A stretch of DNA of 64,000 bases from CAZMGD01 sp964565705 (GTDB taxonomy: Bacteria > Actinomycetota > Acidimicrobiia > Acidimicrobiales > Ilumatobacteraceae), in contig CAZMGD010000002.1 of NCBI GenBank assembly GCA_964565705.1, positions 1-64,000 on the forward strand, written 5' to 3'. Every line of letters starts with the position of its first letter. Positions within the stretch are counted from its first letter, which is position 1. Shown here one piece after another: positions 1-8,009 of this stretch. The position numbers and the translations under genes are program-made. The notes beneath the pieces are model-generated. The model worked only from the letters and a program-made list of their open reading frames with translations, made no database searches and had not been told where the DNA came from.

Positions 1-166
1 GCGAGATCCCGAGGCTCTCGAGCGCCTTGGCGGCCACGCCTTCGCCCTCGTGGATCAGTCCGAGGAGGATGTGCTCGGTCCCGATGTAGGAGTGGTTGAG
101 CAGGCGCGCTTCCTCTTGCGCCAGTACCACGACCCTGCGGGCCCGATCGGTGAAGCGTTCGAACAT
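1..166 (-). CDS. clpC: ClpC ATPase, N-terminal fragment (cut by window edge)
   Basis: The first 55 codons of a Clp/Hsp100 AAA+ chaperone, read leftward off the window edge. The start MFERFTDRARRVV, followed by a segment containing LLNHSYIGTEHILLGL, is the characteristic ClpC/ClpA N-domain that binds adaptors and substrates. ClpC unfolds proteins and feeds them to ClpP in the cytoplasm. The ATG at 166-164 has a purine-rich GGAAAGG about 8 nt upstream. The AAA+ domains lie outside the window, so ClpC rather than another N-domain protein is a family-level assignment, though the N-terminal match is nearly diagnostic in actinobacteria. It is transcribed divergently from the polyprenyl synthase, across a 204-nt intergenic region. 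Confidence 0.93.
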   Translation of the reverse strand, partial: MFERFTDRARRVVVLAQEEARLLNHSYIGTEHILLGLIHEGEGVAAKALESLGIS

Positions 167-370
167 ACCCGCCCTTTCCGTTGACGGTGGGTAGATCGAG
201 TGTACCGGTGGGCCGTTGTGAAGATGCGGGAGTGGGACGGCCCCTCCACCGTCCCGGTTCGTTCATCGGCGCCGCACCGACCCGACCTGAGCAAGTTGAT
301 GAACTCTTGAGGGACTTGCGCCGAGCGCGTCCATGCACCGCCGGTCGGGGCGAGCGCCTAGCCTCTGGAC

Positions 371-1342
371 ATGGCCCGCAGCCCGCTGTTCGATCTCCCC
401 CACGGGCAGACCGATCGTCAACGTGTCGAGGACGCGTTGCGGGCCTCGGTCCAGACCGAGGATCGATACCTCACGGAGATCGCCTCGCACCTGATCGTCG
501 CCGGCGGCAAGCGGCTGCGGCCGATGATCACCGTCGTCGCCGCCCAGGTGGCCGCCGGTGCCCGGACCGACGATGCCGTGCAGGGCGGCGTGTCCTGCGA
601 GCTGGTGCACCTCGGCTCGCTGTACCACGACGACGTGATGGACGAGGCCGACACCCGCCGCGGTGTGGACACGGTGAACGCCCGCTGGGGCAACCTGCAG
701 GCGATCCTCGCCGGCGACTTCCTCCTCGCCAAGGCCAGCGAGATCGCGGCCGGGCTCGGCACGGAGGTCGCCGCACTGCTGGCGCGCACGATCGGGCGTC
801 TCTGCGAGGGGCAGATCACCGAGCTGCGCCACACCTACGACGCGACCCGGTCCGAGGACAGCTACCTCGCGTCGATCGAGGGCAAGACCGCCGCGCTGTT
901 CGCGACGGCGGCGCGCATCGGAGGGCTCGTCGCCGGGTTCGACCGGCCGTTGATCGACACGCTGACCTCGTTCGGGCGCTCGTACGGGATGGTGTTCCAG
1001 ATCGTCGACGACCTGCTCGACCTGACCGCCACCGAGGCGTCGCTCGGCAAGCCCGCCGGCCACGACATGGTGGAGGGCGTGTACACCCTGCCCGTGCTGC
1101 GCACCCTCGCCGCGGGCGGCGCACCGGCCGACGAGCTCGCCGACCTGTTGGGCAAGCCGCTCGGCGGCGTCGAGCGGGAGAAGGCCCTGGCGATCGTGCG
1201 CTCCAACGACGGCATCGAGTCCGCCCGCCAGGTGGCCGCGAGCTACGTGCGGTCGGCCGAGGGGATCTGCGCGGACCTCCCGGACACCCCGGCCACCGCG
1301 GCGCTCGCCGCCGCGCCCGCAGCGCTGCTCGCCACGGTCTGA
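371..1342 (+). CDS. Polyprenyl diphosphate synthase (trans-type)
   Basis: A 323-residue trans-isoprenyl diphosphate synthase that condenses isopentenyl diphosphate units onto an allylic primer; products of this family become menaquinone side chains or other long prenyl chains. Visible hallmarks are GGKRLRP at about 45-51 (diphosphate binding), the first aspartate-rich motif DDVMD at 87-91 and the second, DDLLD, at 213-217, each holding catalytic Mg2+. Chain length cannot be read from the sequence; a heptaprenyl or octaprenyl (IspB/GrcC-like) enzyme is most likely by size. A -10 box TAGCCT at 359-364 lies 6 nt before the ATG, so the mRNA is probably leaderless. The last 100 nt overlap the convergent hydrolase gene. 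Confidence 0.92.
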   Translation: MARSPLFDLPHGQTDRQRVEDALRASVQTEDRYLTEIASHLIVAGGKRLRPMITVVAAQVAAGARTDDAVQGGVSCELVHLGSLYHDDVMDEADTRRGVDTVNARWGNLQAILAGDFLLAKASEIAAGLGTEVAALLARTIGRLCEGQITELRHTYDATRSEDSYLASIEGKTAALFATAARIGGLVAGFDRPLIDTLTSFGRSYGMVFQIVDDLLDLTATEASLGKPAGHDMVEGVYTLPVLRTLAAGGAPADELADLLGKPLGGVEREKALAIVRSNDGIESARQVAASYVRSAEGICADLPDTPATAALAAAPAALLATV

Positions 1343-2172
1343 CCGGACGCGACCGACGCGTCGTAGGCCAGTGAGGCGCGGCGCAGGAAGTCCGTCAGCA
1401 CACGGTTGAACGTGAACGCGTGCTCGACCATCAGCCCGTGGGCGGCCCCGCTGACGACGACCAGCTCGGCGGTGGGGATCAGGTCGGCGAGCTCCTCGCT
1501 GTCGCCGCGCGGCGTCAGCACGTCCTGGTTGCCGACGACGACGAGCGTCGGGACACGGATCGAGGCCAGCCGGCCGGCGTTCGCGTCCTCGGCGGCGAGG
1601 ATCGCTCGAACCTGGCCGACGAACCCGTGGGCCGGACCGCCGGCCGCGATCGGGCCGAGCCAGCCGAGCGCCGGCCACAGGCGGCGGAACGAGCGCGGGC
1701 CGATCAGCCAGCGCGCCGCCTCGTCAGCGACGGCGCCCATCCCGCGGGCGGCGGCGATCTCGCCCCAGCCGGCCAGCAGCTCGCGCCGCCAGGGGATCAC
1801 CCGGCAGGCTGTGCACGCCAGCGTGAGCGACCGGAGCCGGTACGGGTGGTCGATCGCGAGGATCTGACTGATCGCTCCGCCCATCGAGGCACCGACCACA
1901 TGGGCGGTCTCGAACCCGGCGGCATCGAGCACGGCGACGGCGTCGCGCGCCATCTGGTCGAGGCGATAGGCGCCGAAGGGCTTGTCGCTGCGGCCGACGC
2001 CACGGTTGTCGAACGCGACGACGCGATAGCGGGGCGCGAGCGCCAGACGCTGCAGATCCCAGCCGTGCTTGTCGGCGCCCAGACCTTGGATCATCAGCAC
2101 CGGCTGGCCACCCGGGCGGCCGAAGACCTCGTAGTGGAGACGGACACCGTCGCTCGCGGTCGCGTAGGGCAT
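1243..2172 (-). CDS. Alpha/beta hydrolase
   Basis: A 309-residue alpha/beta-hydrolase-fold enzyme. It has the oxyanion-hole region IQGLGADKHGW near 28-38, the nucleophile elbow GASMGG with Ser96, an acid region VVVGNQDVLTP, and the catalytic His in SGAAHGL. Substrate unknown; close relatives include esterases and 3-oxoadipate enol-lactonase-like proteins. It is the third gene of a coupled operon: its ATG overlaps the upstream TGA by one base (TGATG at 2174-2170). The homologous part ends near FLRR; the remaining roughly 45 residues are an Ala/Ser-rich tail encoded antisense to the 3' end of the polyprenyl synthase, which suggests loss of an earlier stop codon. Confidence 0.88.
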   Translation of the reverse strand: MPYATASDGVRLHYEVFGRPGGQPVLMIQGLGADKHGWDLQRLALAPRYRVVAFDNRGVGRSDKPFGAYRLDQMARDAVAVLDAAGFETAHVVGASMGGAISQILAIDHPYRLRSLTLACTACRVIPWRRELLAGWGEIAAARGMGAVADEAARWLIGPRSFRRLWPALGWLGPIAAGGPAHGFVGQVRAILAAEDANAGRLASIRVPTLVVVGNQDVLTPRGDSEELADLIPTAELVVVSGAAHGLMVEHAFTFNRVLTDFLRRASLAYDASVASGQTVASSAAGAAASAAVAGVSGRSAQIPSADRT

Positions 2173-2870
2173 CAGCCGTCGCCCACGCTGATCTCGTCGA
2201 GGCGCTGCTGGAGCCGACGCCGCACGCGGTCGGCCTGCTCGATGTGGGCGAGCGGCCCGCGACGATCGAGGCGCGGCCGCACCGCGGGACAGATCTCGAT
2301 GCGGGCGGATCGGTCGATGGGGGAGCTGAGCACCGCCACGGGGTGCACGGGCACGCCAGCGGCGCGGGCCGCGGCGACGAACGCCACCGGGACGTTGCCG
2401 GCGTTCCAGTGCCGGGCGATGAGCGGTACGAACTGGAGCAGGTCGTGGAGGCCGGGCACGGTCGTCGGTGACGCCCCGACGACCACGAGGGCGCCACCGC
2501 GCAGCGCAGCCTCGACCTCGTCGGGGAGGGCGAGCACGGCCCCGATCTTGCGCAGCAGCACGCTGGTCGGTGCAACGTCGCCGTGCCCGGCGAAGCGGAC
2601 GGTGCGCCGCAGCTCGGCGCCGAGCGCGAGCGAGGTCATCGGCGGGACCAGCGCGCCGCGACGTGGGTTGGTCACGAGCAGTGCCCCGGTGCGGATCGGC
2701 AACCGCTCGGCCCCACCGACGCGCACGCTCCAGCGCATCGCGCCAAGCGCCCGTCCAACGCGCATCCCGAAACGGGACGCGCCCCATTCGTCGACGTCCG
2801 CCTCCGGCGCCGCGGCGGCGGGAGCGAGCGGGGTCGAGGCGGACCCCTCGACGACCCTGAGGCCGTTCAC
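2172..2870 (-). CDS. Lysophospholipid acyltransferase-like protein, catalytic HX4D motif missing
   Basis: A 232-residue PlsC-like protein. The fold is suggested by the stretch from GALLVTNPRRGALVP to a segment resembling the conserved EG region and by PVHPVAV downstream. The catalytic NHX4D motif of acyl-glycerol-phosphate acyltransferases would lie at TNPRRGALVPP, where neither the His nor the Asp is present, so ordinary acyl transfer is doubtful. The GTG start at 2870 overlaps the epimerase stop (GTGA), an arrangement that implies translational coupling. Mycobacteria carry a comparable epimerase/PlsC-like pair (Rv0501-Rv0502) beside proC. Family membership is fairly secure; biochemical activity is not. 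Confidence 0.72.
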   Translation of the reverse strand: MNGLRVVEGSASTPLAPAAAAPEADVDEWGASRFGMRVGRALGAMRWSVRVGGAERLPIRTGALLVTNPRRGALVPPMTSLALGAELRRTVRFAGHGDVAPTSVLLRKIGAVLALPDEVEAALRGGALVVVGASPTTVPGLHDLLQFVPLIARHWNAGNVPVAFVAAARAAGVPVHPVAVLSSPIDRSARIEICPAVRPRLDRRGPLAHIEQADRVRRRLQQRLDEISVGDG

Positions 2871-3844
2871 GCGACCTCCCAGTCCACTCGTGGCGGTTGA
2901 CGCTGGACGCTCGGCCATGCGTACAGGCGGTCGACGATCTCGAGCGCCGAGACCTCCGGGGCCCAGCCAAGCTCCTCCCGGCAGGCTGCACGGTCGGCCA
3001 GGCGGCCGCGCTGCAGCAGCTCGACGACGTGGTCGGGGATCGGTGTGCCGGTGAGGAACGCGACGTGGCGGGCGATCGACCACTCCGGACCGATCAACGG
3101 CAGCGGGACGCGTCGTCCGCGCCGGATCGCGCCGAATGCGGTGGTGGCGCCTGGCCCGACGACGTTCAGTGGGCCGTCGAACCCGGCGGCAGCGGCGAGC
3201 ACGAACGCGGTCGCCGCGTCCGACTCGAGGACCATCGTGAACGCCGGGTCGGCCACCACGCTGAACGGGACCGCCGGGAGGCGCAGCAGCCGACCCAATG
3301 GGCTCGGGACGTGACGCCCCACCACCGACGCCAGGCGCAGCAGGCCCACCGGCACACCAGCAGCGCCCGCTGCGGCCACGGCCGTGTGCTCGACGTGTGT
3401 CAGCGCTCGACCGTACGTGCTCGTCGGGTCGGTCGGCGCGGACTCGTGCGGCCGGGTCAGGCTGCCGCGCCGACGCCCGTAGACCTCGATCCCCGAGCGC
3501 ACGACGAGACGCTCCAGCGAGCGGCACTCGGCGGCCGCGCCGAGCACGGCGTCGGCGGCGGCCGAGGTGAGCTCGCCGGCGGCACGCGTGCCGGCACGGG
3601 CGTCGGGTTCCCACACCGCGAGGTGGACGACGAGGTGCGGGTCGAACGCGAGCACCCGATCGACCACCTGGGCGCGGTCGCGCATGTCGACCCGGTGGAA
3701 CGTCGCTCGCTGCAGCCGCCGGCGGGGAGGGTCCGAGTCGATGCCGACGACGTCACCGACGCCGTCGGTCGCCTCCAGCATCGAGGTGACGAGGGAACCG
3801 AGGTGCCCGCCCATCCCGCTGACCAGAACCCTGCGCCCCCGCAC
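2867..3844 (-). CDS. NAD-dependent epimerase/dehydratase-like SDR
   Basis: A 325-residue extended short-chain dehydrogenase/reductase, first gene of a three-gene coupled operon. The N-terminus VLVSGMGGHLGS is a Rossmann glycine motif of the GxxGxxG type, and the acidic residue after beta-2 (GIDSD) suggests NAD preference. At the expected active site the sequence reads STYGRALTHVE: the Tyr is there but the Lys of YxxxK is replaced by Leu. Standard SDR catalysis would therefore be impaired, and a binding role or altered chemistry is possible. A -10 box TAGCGT (3857-3852) lies 7 nt before the GTG, so the operon is probably leaderless. The mycobacterial counterpart is annotated galE2, but sugar epimerase activity should not be assumed here. 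Confidence 0.82.
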   Translation of the reverse strand: MRGRRVLVSGMGGHLGSLVTSMLEATDGVGDVVGIDSDPPRRRLQRATFHRVDMRDRAQVVDRVLAFDPHLVVHLAVWEPDARAGTRAAGELTSAAADAVLGAAAECRSLERLVVRSGIEVYGRRRGSLTRPHESAPTDPTSTYGRALTHVEHTAVAAAGAAGVPVGLLRLASVVGRHVPSPLGRLLRLPAVPFSVVADPAFTMVLESDAATAFVLAAAAGFDGPLNVVGPGATTAFGAIRRGRRVPLPLIGPEWSIARHVAFLTGTPIPDHVVELLQRGRLADRAACREELGWAPEVSALEIVDRLYAWPSVQRQPPRVDWEVA

Positions 3845-3892
3845 GAAGGCGACGCTAGCGGCGCCCGGCGCCCGGCGGGTGCGTGCCGGCGG

Positions 3893-4402
3893 TCAGCGCA
3901 GCTCGTGCACCCGCAGGATCAGCTCTCGCGCCGCCGGGTCCAGCTGATGGCCGGCGATCCGCTCGGACACCGTGATCGCCTGCGAGCCGTCATCCACCAG
4001 GCCCGACCAGCGGATGAACCCGCCCATGATGCCGAGCAGGCGGTCGCCGACCTCCTCGCCGTGCACCACGACCTTGACGTTGCTGGCGAGCAGCTCGCGC
4101 AGCTCCGGGTACAGCACTCGCAGGTAGCCGTCGACGTCGTCGGCGCTCGCCAGGGGGCGGTGCCGGTAGGTCAACCCCAGCTCGTCGTAGTTGTGCAGGT
4201 TGGAGGGGGCGGCGATGATCGAGATCAGGCAGCCGAACCCGTTCTCGCGGATCCAGATGATCTCCTCTTGGCGACGGACCCGGCGATGGTTGTCGCCGTA
4301 GCCCCCCGGTCGTTCGCAGATCGCGAGCTTGTCTTTCAGGATCCAGGTGAAGTTGCGCGGCGTGATGCCGAGCGCCCACTTCCCACGCAACTTGGCAGGC
4401 AC
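3893..4402 (-). CDS. Dual-specificity-phosphatase-fold protein lacking the catalytic Cys
   Basis: A 169-residue protein with the layout of a small dual-specificity or tyrosine phosphatase: an N-terminal segment ending in NFTWI and LAICERPGG, a central strand, then the loop VVVHGEEVGDRLLGIM. That loop has the spacing of the HCX5R signature, with His114 and Arg121 kept but Gly115 in place of the nucleophilic Cys. It should therefore bind phosphate-like ligands rather than hydrolyse phosphotyrosine by the usual Cys chemistry. The GTG at 4402 was chosen because a -10 box TAGGAT (4416-4411) lies 8 nt upstream; in-frame ATGs further upstream (4456, 4483) would put that box inside the gene. Function unknown. 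Confidence 0.68.
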   Translation of the reverse strand: MPAKLRGKWALGITPRNFTWILKDKLAICERPGGYGDNHRRVRRQEEIIWIRENGFGCLISIIAAPSNLHNYDELGLTYRHRPLASADDVDGYLRVLYPELRELLASNVKVVVHGEEVGDRLLGIMGGFIRWSGLVDDGSQAITVSERIAGHQLDPAARELILRVHELR

Positions 4403-4682
4403 GGCTGGCCATCCTACCGGGCGATCGGCCTGTCGATTCGGGCCCGTGCCGGTCATCGGGGAGGGCTTGCCCGATCTCGCCAACCTCGTTGCCCGAGGGT
4501 GCAGTCGTCACCTCAGGGTGCGACGGCGGCCGATCGAGGACTCTGTGTGCCATGCATTCCGGGGTGCCCGTTCCGGTCGGACCAGCGAGGGGACACCGCC
4601 TCGACGGAGCGCCTAGTCTGGCGGCGCTCGCCAACCCGGACCGGACGGGGCACGGGCGCTGGCGCCGCGAGCAGAGACCACG
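4403..4682. promoter_or_regulatory. Divergent intergenic region upstream of the secreted peptidoglycan hydrolase
   Basis: A 280-nt stretch without a convincing gene. A -10-like TAGTCT at 4614-4619 would start a transcript near 4626, giving a leader of roughly 57 nt for the gene at 4683. The leftward -10 box for the phosphatase-fold gene is at 4416-4411. I see no hairpin or riboswitch-like structure here. Confidence 0.4.
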
Positions 4683-7109
4683 ATGAAGCCGACGCGATTT
4701 TTCACTGCAGTAGCAACGACGCTTGCTGCGACGACCGCGCTCACGGCACCGGCCACCGCCGTGGCGCCGCCGGACTCATCGGCCGACGCGACGCTCGCAT
4801 CGACGGAGACGACGACCACGACCACGGAGCCGGCGGCCACGTCGACGGAGGCGGCGACGTCGATCCCACCGGCCACGTCGGCGGCTCCCACCGAATCGAC
4901 CGATCCGACATCGTCCACCGTCGCGCCGGTCGATCCGACGCCTGCGCCCTCGAGCTCGGACTCGCCGACGTCGGCCACGCTGCCGACGAGCACCGGCACC
5001 GAGGCACCGACCACGATCCCCGAGAGCCCGCCGCCGAGCGCGACGACGACCACGACGCCGGCGACACCCGACGGAGCCGTCGTCGATCCGGGGGCGACGG
5101 TACCGGTCGAGCGCGACACCGTGCCGCCCGAGACGGTGCCGGAGGAGACGACGACCACGACGACGATCCCGGTGTCGGTGCCGCCGGTCAACCCGATCTG
5201 GCTGCAGACCGGTGCCCGCCGGGCGACCGCGAACGGCGAGCCCGGCGCGGTGACCCCGCAGGCCGGTCGGACGCCCGTGGGCAAGCGCCTGCCGGCGGTC
5301 GACGAGATCGACATCGTGCTGGCCACGATCCGCACGCTGGAGTCCGCCAACCAGTACGGCATCGGGCCGAACAAGGCATCGGCCTCGGGCGCCTACCAGT
5401 ACATCCGTTCGACGTGGAACGGCTACGGCGGATACCCGGACGCGTACCTCGCCCCGGCCGAGATGCAAGACGCCCGGGCCCGCGCCGACGTCGAGTTCTT
5501 CCTCCAGCGCTACAACGGCAACGTCTCGATGATCCCGATCATGTGGTACTACCCGCGGGCAGCCACCGACACGTCGTGGATGGATCGGGTGCCGAACCCC
5601 GCCGGGGGCAACCGCTTGACGGTCCGCGAGTACCAGACCAAGTGGTTGAACCTGTACCAGGCGTACTACGACGCCTACGTCGAGACCTACACCCCGCCAC
5701 CCGAGGTCGGGATGGCATCGGTGGTGTCGTCGGACGCGCGAGTGGTCGATCCGCTGGCGGGCTCGGAGCCGGGCACCGTCGCGGTGATGTTGAACGACGG
5801 CACGACCGATCAGGCCACGATGTCCTGGGCGGCTCGGGCCGCGATCCCCACGATGCAGCCCGCCCCCGCCGACGGCTCGTACCGCTCCATCGTGTTCCCG
5901 GTGCTCGGTCCGGTCACCTACGAGGACGGCTGGGGGGCATGCCGTGACGCCTGCACGCGGCAACACGTGGGCACCGACATCATCGGCGTGCAGATGCAGC
6001 CGCTGCTGGCCGCCGTCGATGGGACGATCACCCGGATCAGCCCCGTGGCGACGGGGATCTCGGGGGTGGCGATCTCGATCACCGGGCCCGACGGCTGGCG
6101 GTACAACTACTTCCACGTCAACAACGACACGCCCGGCACCGACGACGGGGCCGCGCTCCAGGCGTGGGAGATCGCCCCGGGCCTGCAGGTCGGATCGACG
6201 GTGCGCGCCGGGCAGATCATCGGGTACATGGGCAACTCGGGCAACGCCGAAGCGAGCGTCACCCACCTGCACTTCGAGATCCGTGACCCCGCCGGCGTGG
6301 CCCAACCCTCGTACGCGTCGCTGAAGGCGGCTGAGTCCGCACAGGCCTGCTCGGTGGCGATCGGTCCGTGGTCCACGCCGACGCTCGGCCCAGATGCCAC
6401 CGACAACGCCGAGGCGCAGGCACTCGTCGAGGCCTTCCCCGACGCCGCGCCGGTCGCGTCGGCCGAGGTCGCGCTCGGGCCCGACGGGCTGCCGGTCACG
6501 GCGCCGACCCCGGGATATCCGGGAGCGACGCTGACGGAGGCGCCAGAGTTCGTCGACCCGACCACCGGCACGGCGTCGCCGACCGCACCCGTCGCCCACT
6601 TCGACCCGATGGCGCCGCTGTCGCCGGCGACCACACCGGTCGGCGCCGACGGGGTGCAGCACCCGCAGCTCGCCAGCACGGTGGTCACGCCGCTGTTCGG
6701 CAGCGGGCAGTGGACGATCGACACCGACGGGCGGGTCACCGCGACCGGCGACGCCGCTCTGATCATCCCCGGGCGCGACCTGCCCTGCGCCGACGGGCCG
6801 GCCGCGCCGTTCGGCACCGACGCCGCCGGATGGATCCCCGAGCCGGATGACGCCGTCTTGCAGGGCACGACCCTCGACGGGGTCGATCTGACGGGCACGG
6901 TGTTGCAGGGCGTCCTGCCGGCGGCGACGACGCAGCTCGTCCCCGCGAGCGCCGGACAGCCCAACCCGCTCGACATGCTCGGCCTCTCCACGGCCGCGAT
7001 GCCCACGGACCAGCCCGCCTACCCGTACGCGGCGCACGCGTTCCGCCTCCCCGCGACCGGCGAGACGGTCCTGCTCCTCTTCCCCGACTTCTCGACGACA
7101 CCCGCCTGA
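4683..7109 (+). CDS. Secreted peptidoglycan hydrolase: lysozyme-like domain plus M23 peptidase
   Basis: An 808-residue exported protein. It opens with a Sec signal peptide (positive MKPTR, hydrophobic Ala/Leu/Thr core, cleavage near PATAVA), followed by a Thr/Pro/Ser-rich linker to about residue 190. Residues about 215-340 resemble a lytic-transglycosylase/lysozyme-like domain (ATIRTLESANQYG, SGAYQYI, STWNGYGG), with a Glu in the catalytic position. Residues about 400-550 form an M23 LytM-type zinc endopeptidase with HVGTD (His428, Asp432) and THLHFE (His528, His530), so the metal ligands are intact. A Pro/Thr-rich C-terminal tail follows. It probably cuts both glycan and peptide in the wall, for growth or division. 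It is monocistronic and convergent with tilS. Confidence 0.9.
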   Translation: MKPTRFFTAVATTLAATTALTAPATAVAPPDSSADATLASTETTTTTTEPAATSTEAATSIPPATSAAPTESTDPTSSTVAPVDPTPAPSSSDSPTSATLPTSTGTEAPTTIPESPPPSATTTTTPATPDGAVVDPGATVPVERDTVPPETVPEETTTTTTIPVSVPPVNPIWLQTGARRATANGEPGAVTPQAGRTPVGKRLPAVDEIDIVLATIRTLESANQYGIGPNKASASGAYQYIRSTWNGYGGYPDAYLAPAEMQDARARADVEFFLQRYNGNVSMIPIMWYYPRAATDTSWMDRVPNPAGGNRLTVREYQTKWLNLYQAYYDAYVETYTPPPEVGMASVVSSDARVVDPLAGSEPGTVAVMLNDGTTDQATMSWAARAAIPTMQPAPADGSYRSIVFPVLGPVTYEDGWGACRDACTRQHVGTDIIGVQMQPLLAAVDGTITRISPVATGISGVAISITGPDGWRYNYFHVNNDTPGTDDGAALQAWEIAPGLQVGSTVRAGQIIGYMGNSGNAEASVTHLHFEIRDPAGVAQPSYASLKAAESAQACSVAIGPWSTPTLGPDATDNAEAQALVEAFPDAAPVASAEVALGPDGLPVTAPTPGYPGATLTEAPEFVDPTTGTASPTAPVAHFDPMAPLSPATTPVGADGVQHPQLASTVVTPLFGSGQWTIDTDGRVTATGDAALIIPGRDLPCADGPAAPFGTDAAGWIPEPDDAVLQGTTLDGVDLTGTVLQGVLPAATTQLVPASAGQPNPLDMLGLSTAAMPTDQPAYPYAAHAFRLPATGETVLLLFPDFSTTPA

Positions 7110-7127
7110 TCTGCCCGCGGCTCCGCC

Positions 7128-8009
7128 TCACGGGATGAGATGGAGGCGTTGGTGGGAGCGTTCGACGCGTCGGCCGCGGTCGATCTCGCAGGCCCGGCGG
7201 TCGCCGCGGGCGACGGCGAGGACGCGTTCCACCGTTGCAGCATCGGGCGGATAGGGGTCGGCGAGCCAGCGGCGGATGGCCCGGCGGGCCAAGGCGACCG
7301 GCGCGTCGGCCACGGCGCGGGCGTCGGCGGGATCGATCGTCGCGGCCAGCTCGTCGAGCAGGGAGGCGTCGTCGCGGAGGAGGGACGCTTGGCGGGTCAG
7401 CACCGGCACCAGATCGCGGTCGGCAGCGGCGGCGAGCGACGGCAGGATCTCGTGCCGGACCCGGTTGCGGAGGTGTCGGAGGTCGCGGTTCGAGGGGTCG
7501 ACCACGGGGTCGACACCACACGCCGCGCAGAGCTCGACGGTGTCGGAACGCCGCAGCGCCAGGATCGGATGCTCGGGCCCGGCCCGCATGCCAGCGAGGC
7601 CGTCGAGGGCCGATCCGCGCAACAGGTTGAGGAGCACGGTCTCGGCCTGGTCGTCGGCCGTGTGCCCCGTCGCCACGCCCGACGGCAGCACCGCGTAGCG
7701 GGCCGCCCGTGCTCGGGCCTCCAGGTTCGGACCCGCCGCGACCTCGACGCGCCGGCCCTCGAACTCGGCGCCCACCTGGGCTGCGACCGCTGCGACCACG
7801 TCGGCCTCGGCGGCCGAACCCGGACGCAGGTCGTGGTCGACGTGGATCGCGGTCACCTGCGGACCGTGGGCGGCGGCCAGCAGCAGCAATGCCAGCGAGT
7901 CGGCGCCACCGGACACCGCGCACACGATCGGCCCCTCGCCGAACGTGCACGCCGGCAGGAGGCGGCGGATCAGCTCGTCGGCATCCGCGGGCAGGTCAGG
8001 CGACCGCAT
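7128..8009 (-). CDS. tilS: tRNA(Ile)-lysidine synthetase TilS
   Basis: A 293-residue N-type ATP pyrophosphatase that attaches lysine to C34 of tRNA-Ile(CAU), changing its decoding from AUG to AUA; normally essential. The PP-loop SGGADS is at 33-38 in VCAVSGGADSLALL, and GHTADDQAETVLLNLLRG is the family signature. It is short compared with proteobacterial TilS (about 430 residues), lacking the C-terminal domains, as is usual in actinobacteria. The start overlaps the end of the upstream metalloprotease gene by 14 nt. The order metalloprotease-tilS is conserved in mycobacteria (Rv3626c-Rv3625c), but the hpt and ftsH genes that usually follow are absent; a convergent hydrolase gene lies there instead. 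Confidence 0.95.
   Translation of the reverse strand: MRSPDLPADADELIRRLLPACTFGEGPIVCAVSGGADSLALLLLAAAHGPQVTAIHVDHDLRPGSAAEADVVAAVAAQVGAEFEGRRVEVAAGPNLEARARAARYAVLPSGVATGHTADDQAETVLLNLLRGSALDGLAGMRAGPEHPILALRRSDTVELCAACGVDPVVDPSNRDLRHLRNRVRHEILPSLAAAADRDLVPVLTRQASLLRDDASLLDELAATIDPADARAVADAPVALARRAIRRWLADPYPPDAATVERVLAVARGDRRACEIDRGRRVERSHQRLHLIP

Noticed and set aside
4780..5180. Repetitive ACG-rich stretch considered as a simple-sequence repeat or CRISPR-like region
   Set aside because: It encodes the Thr/Ser/Pro linker of the secreted hydrolase; there is no regular spacer pattern. No CRISPR array occurs anywhere in the window.
4776..7037. A 753-codon open frame on the minus strand opposite the peptidoglycan hydrolase
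   Set aside because: Arg/Gly-rich product without domains, antisense to a gene with signal peptide and intact lysozyme-like and M23 motifs.
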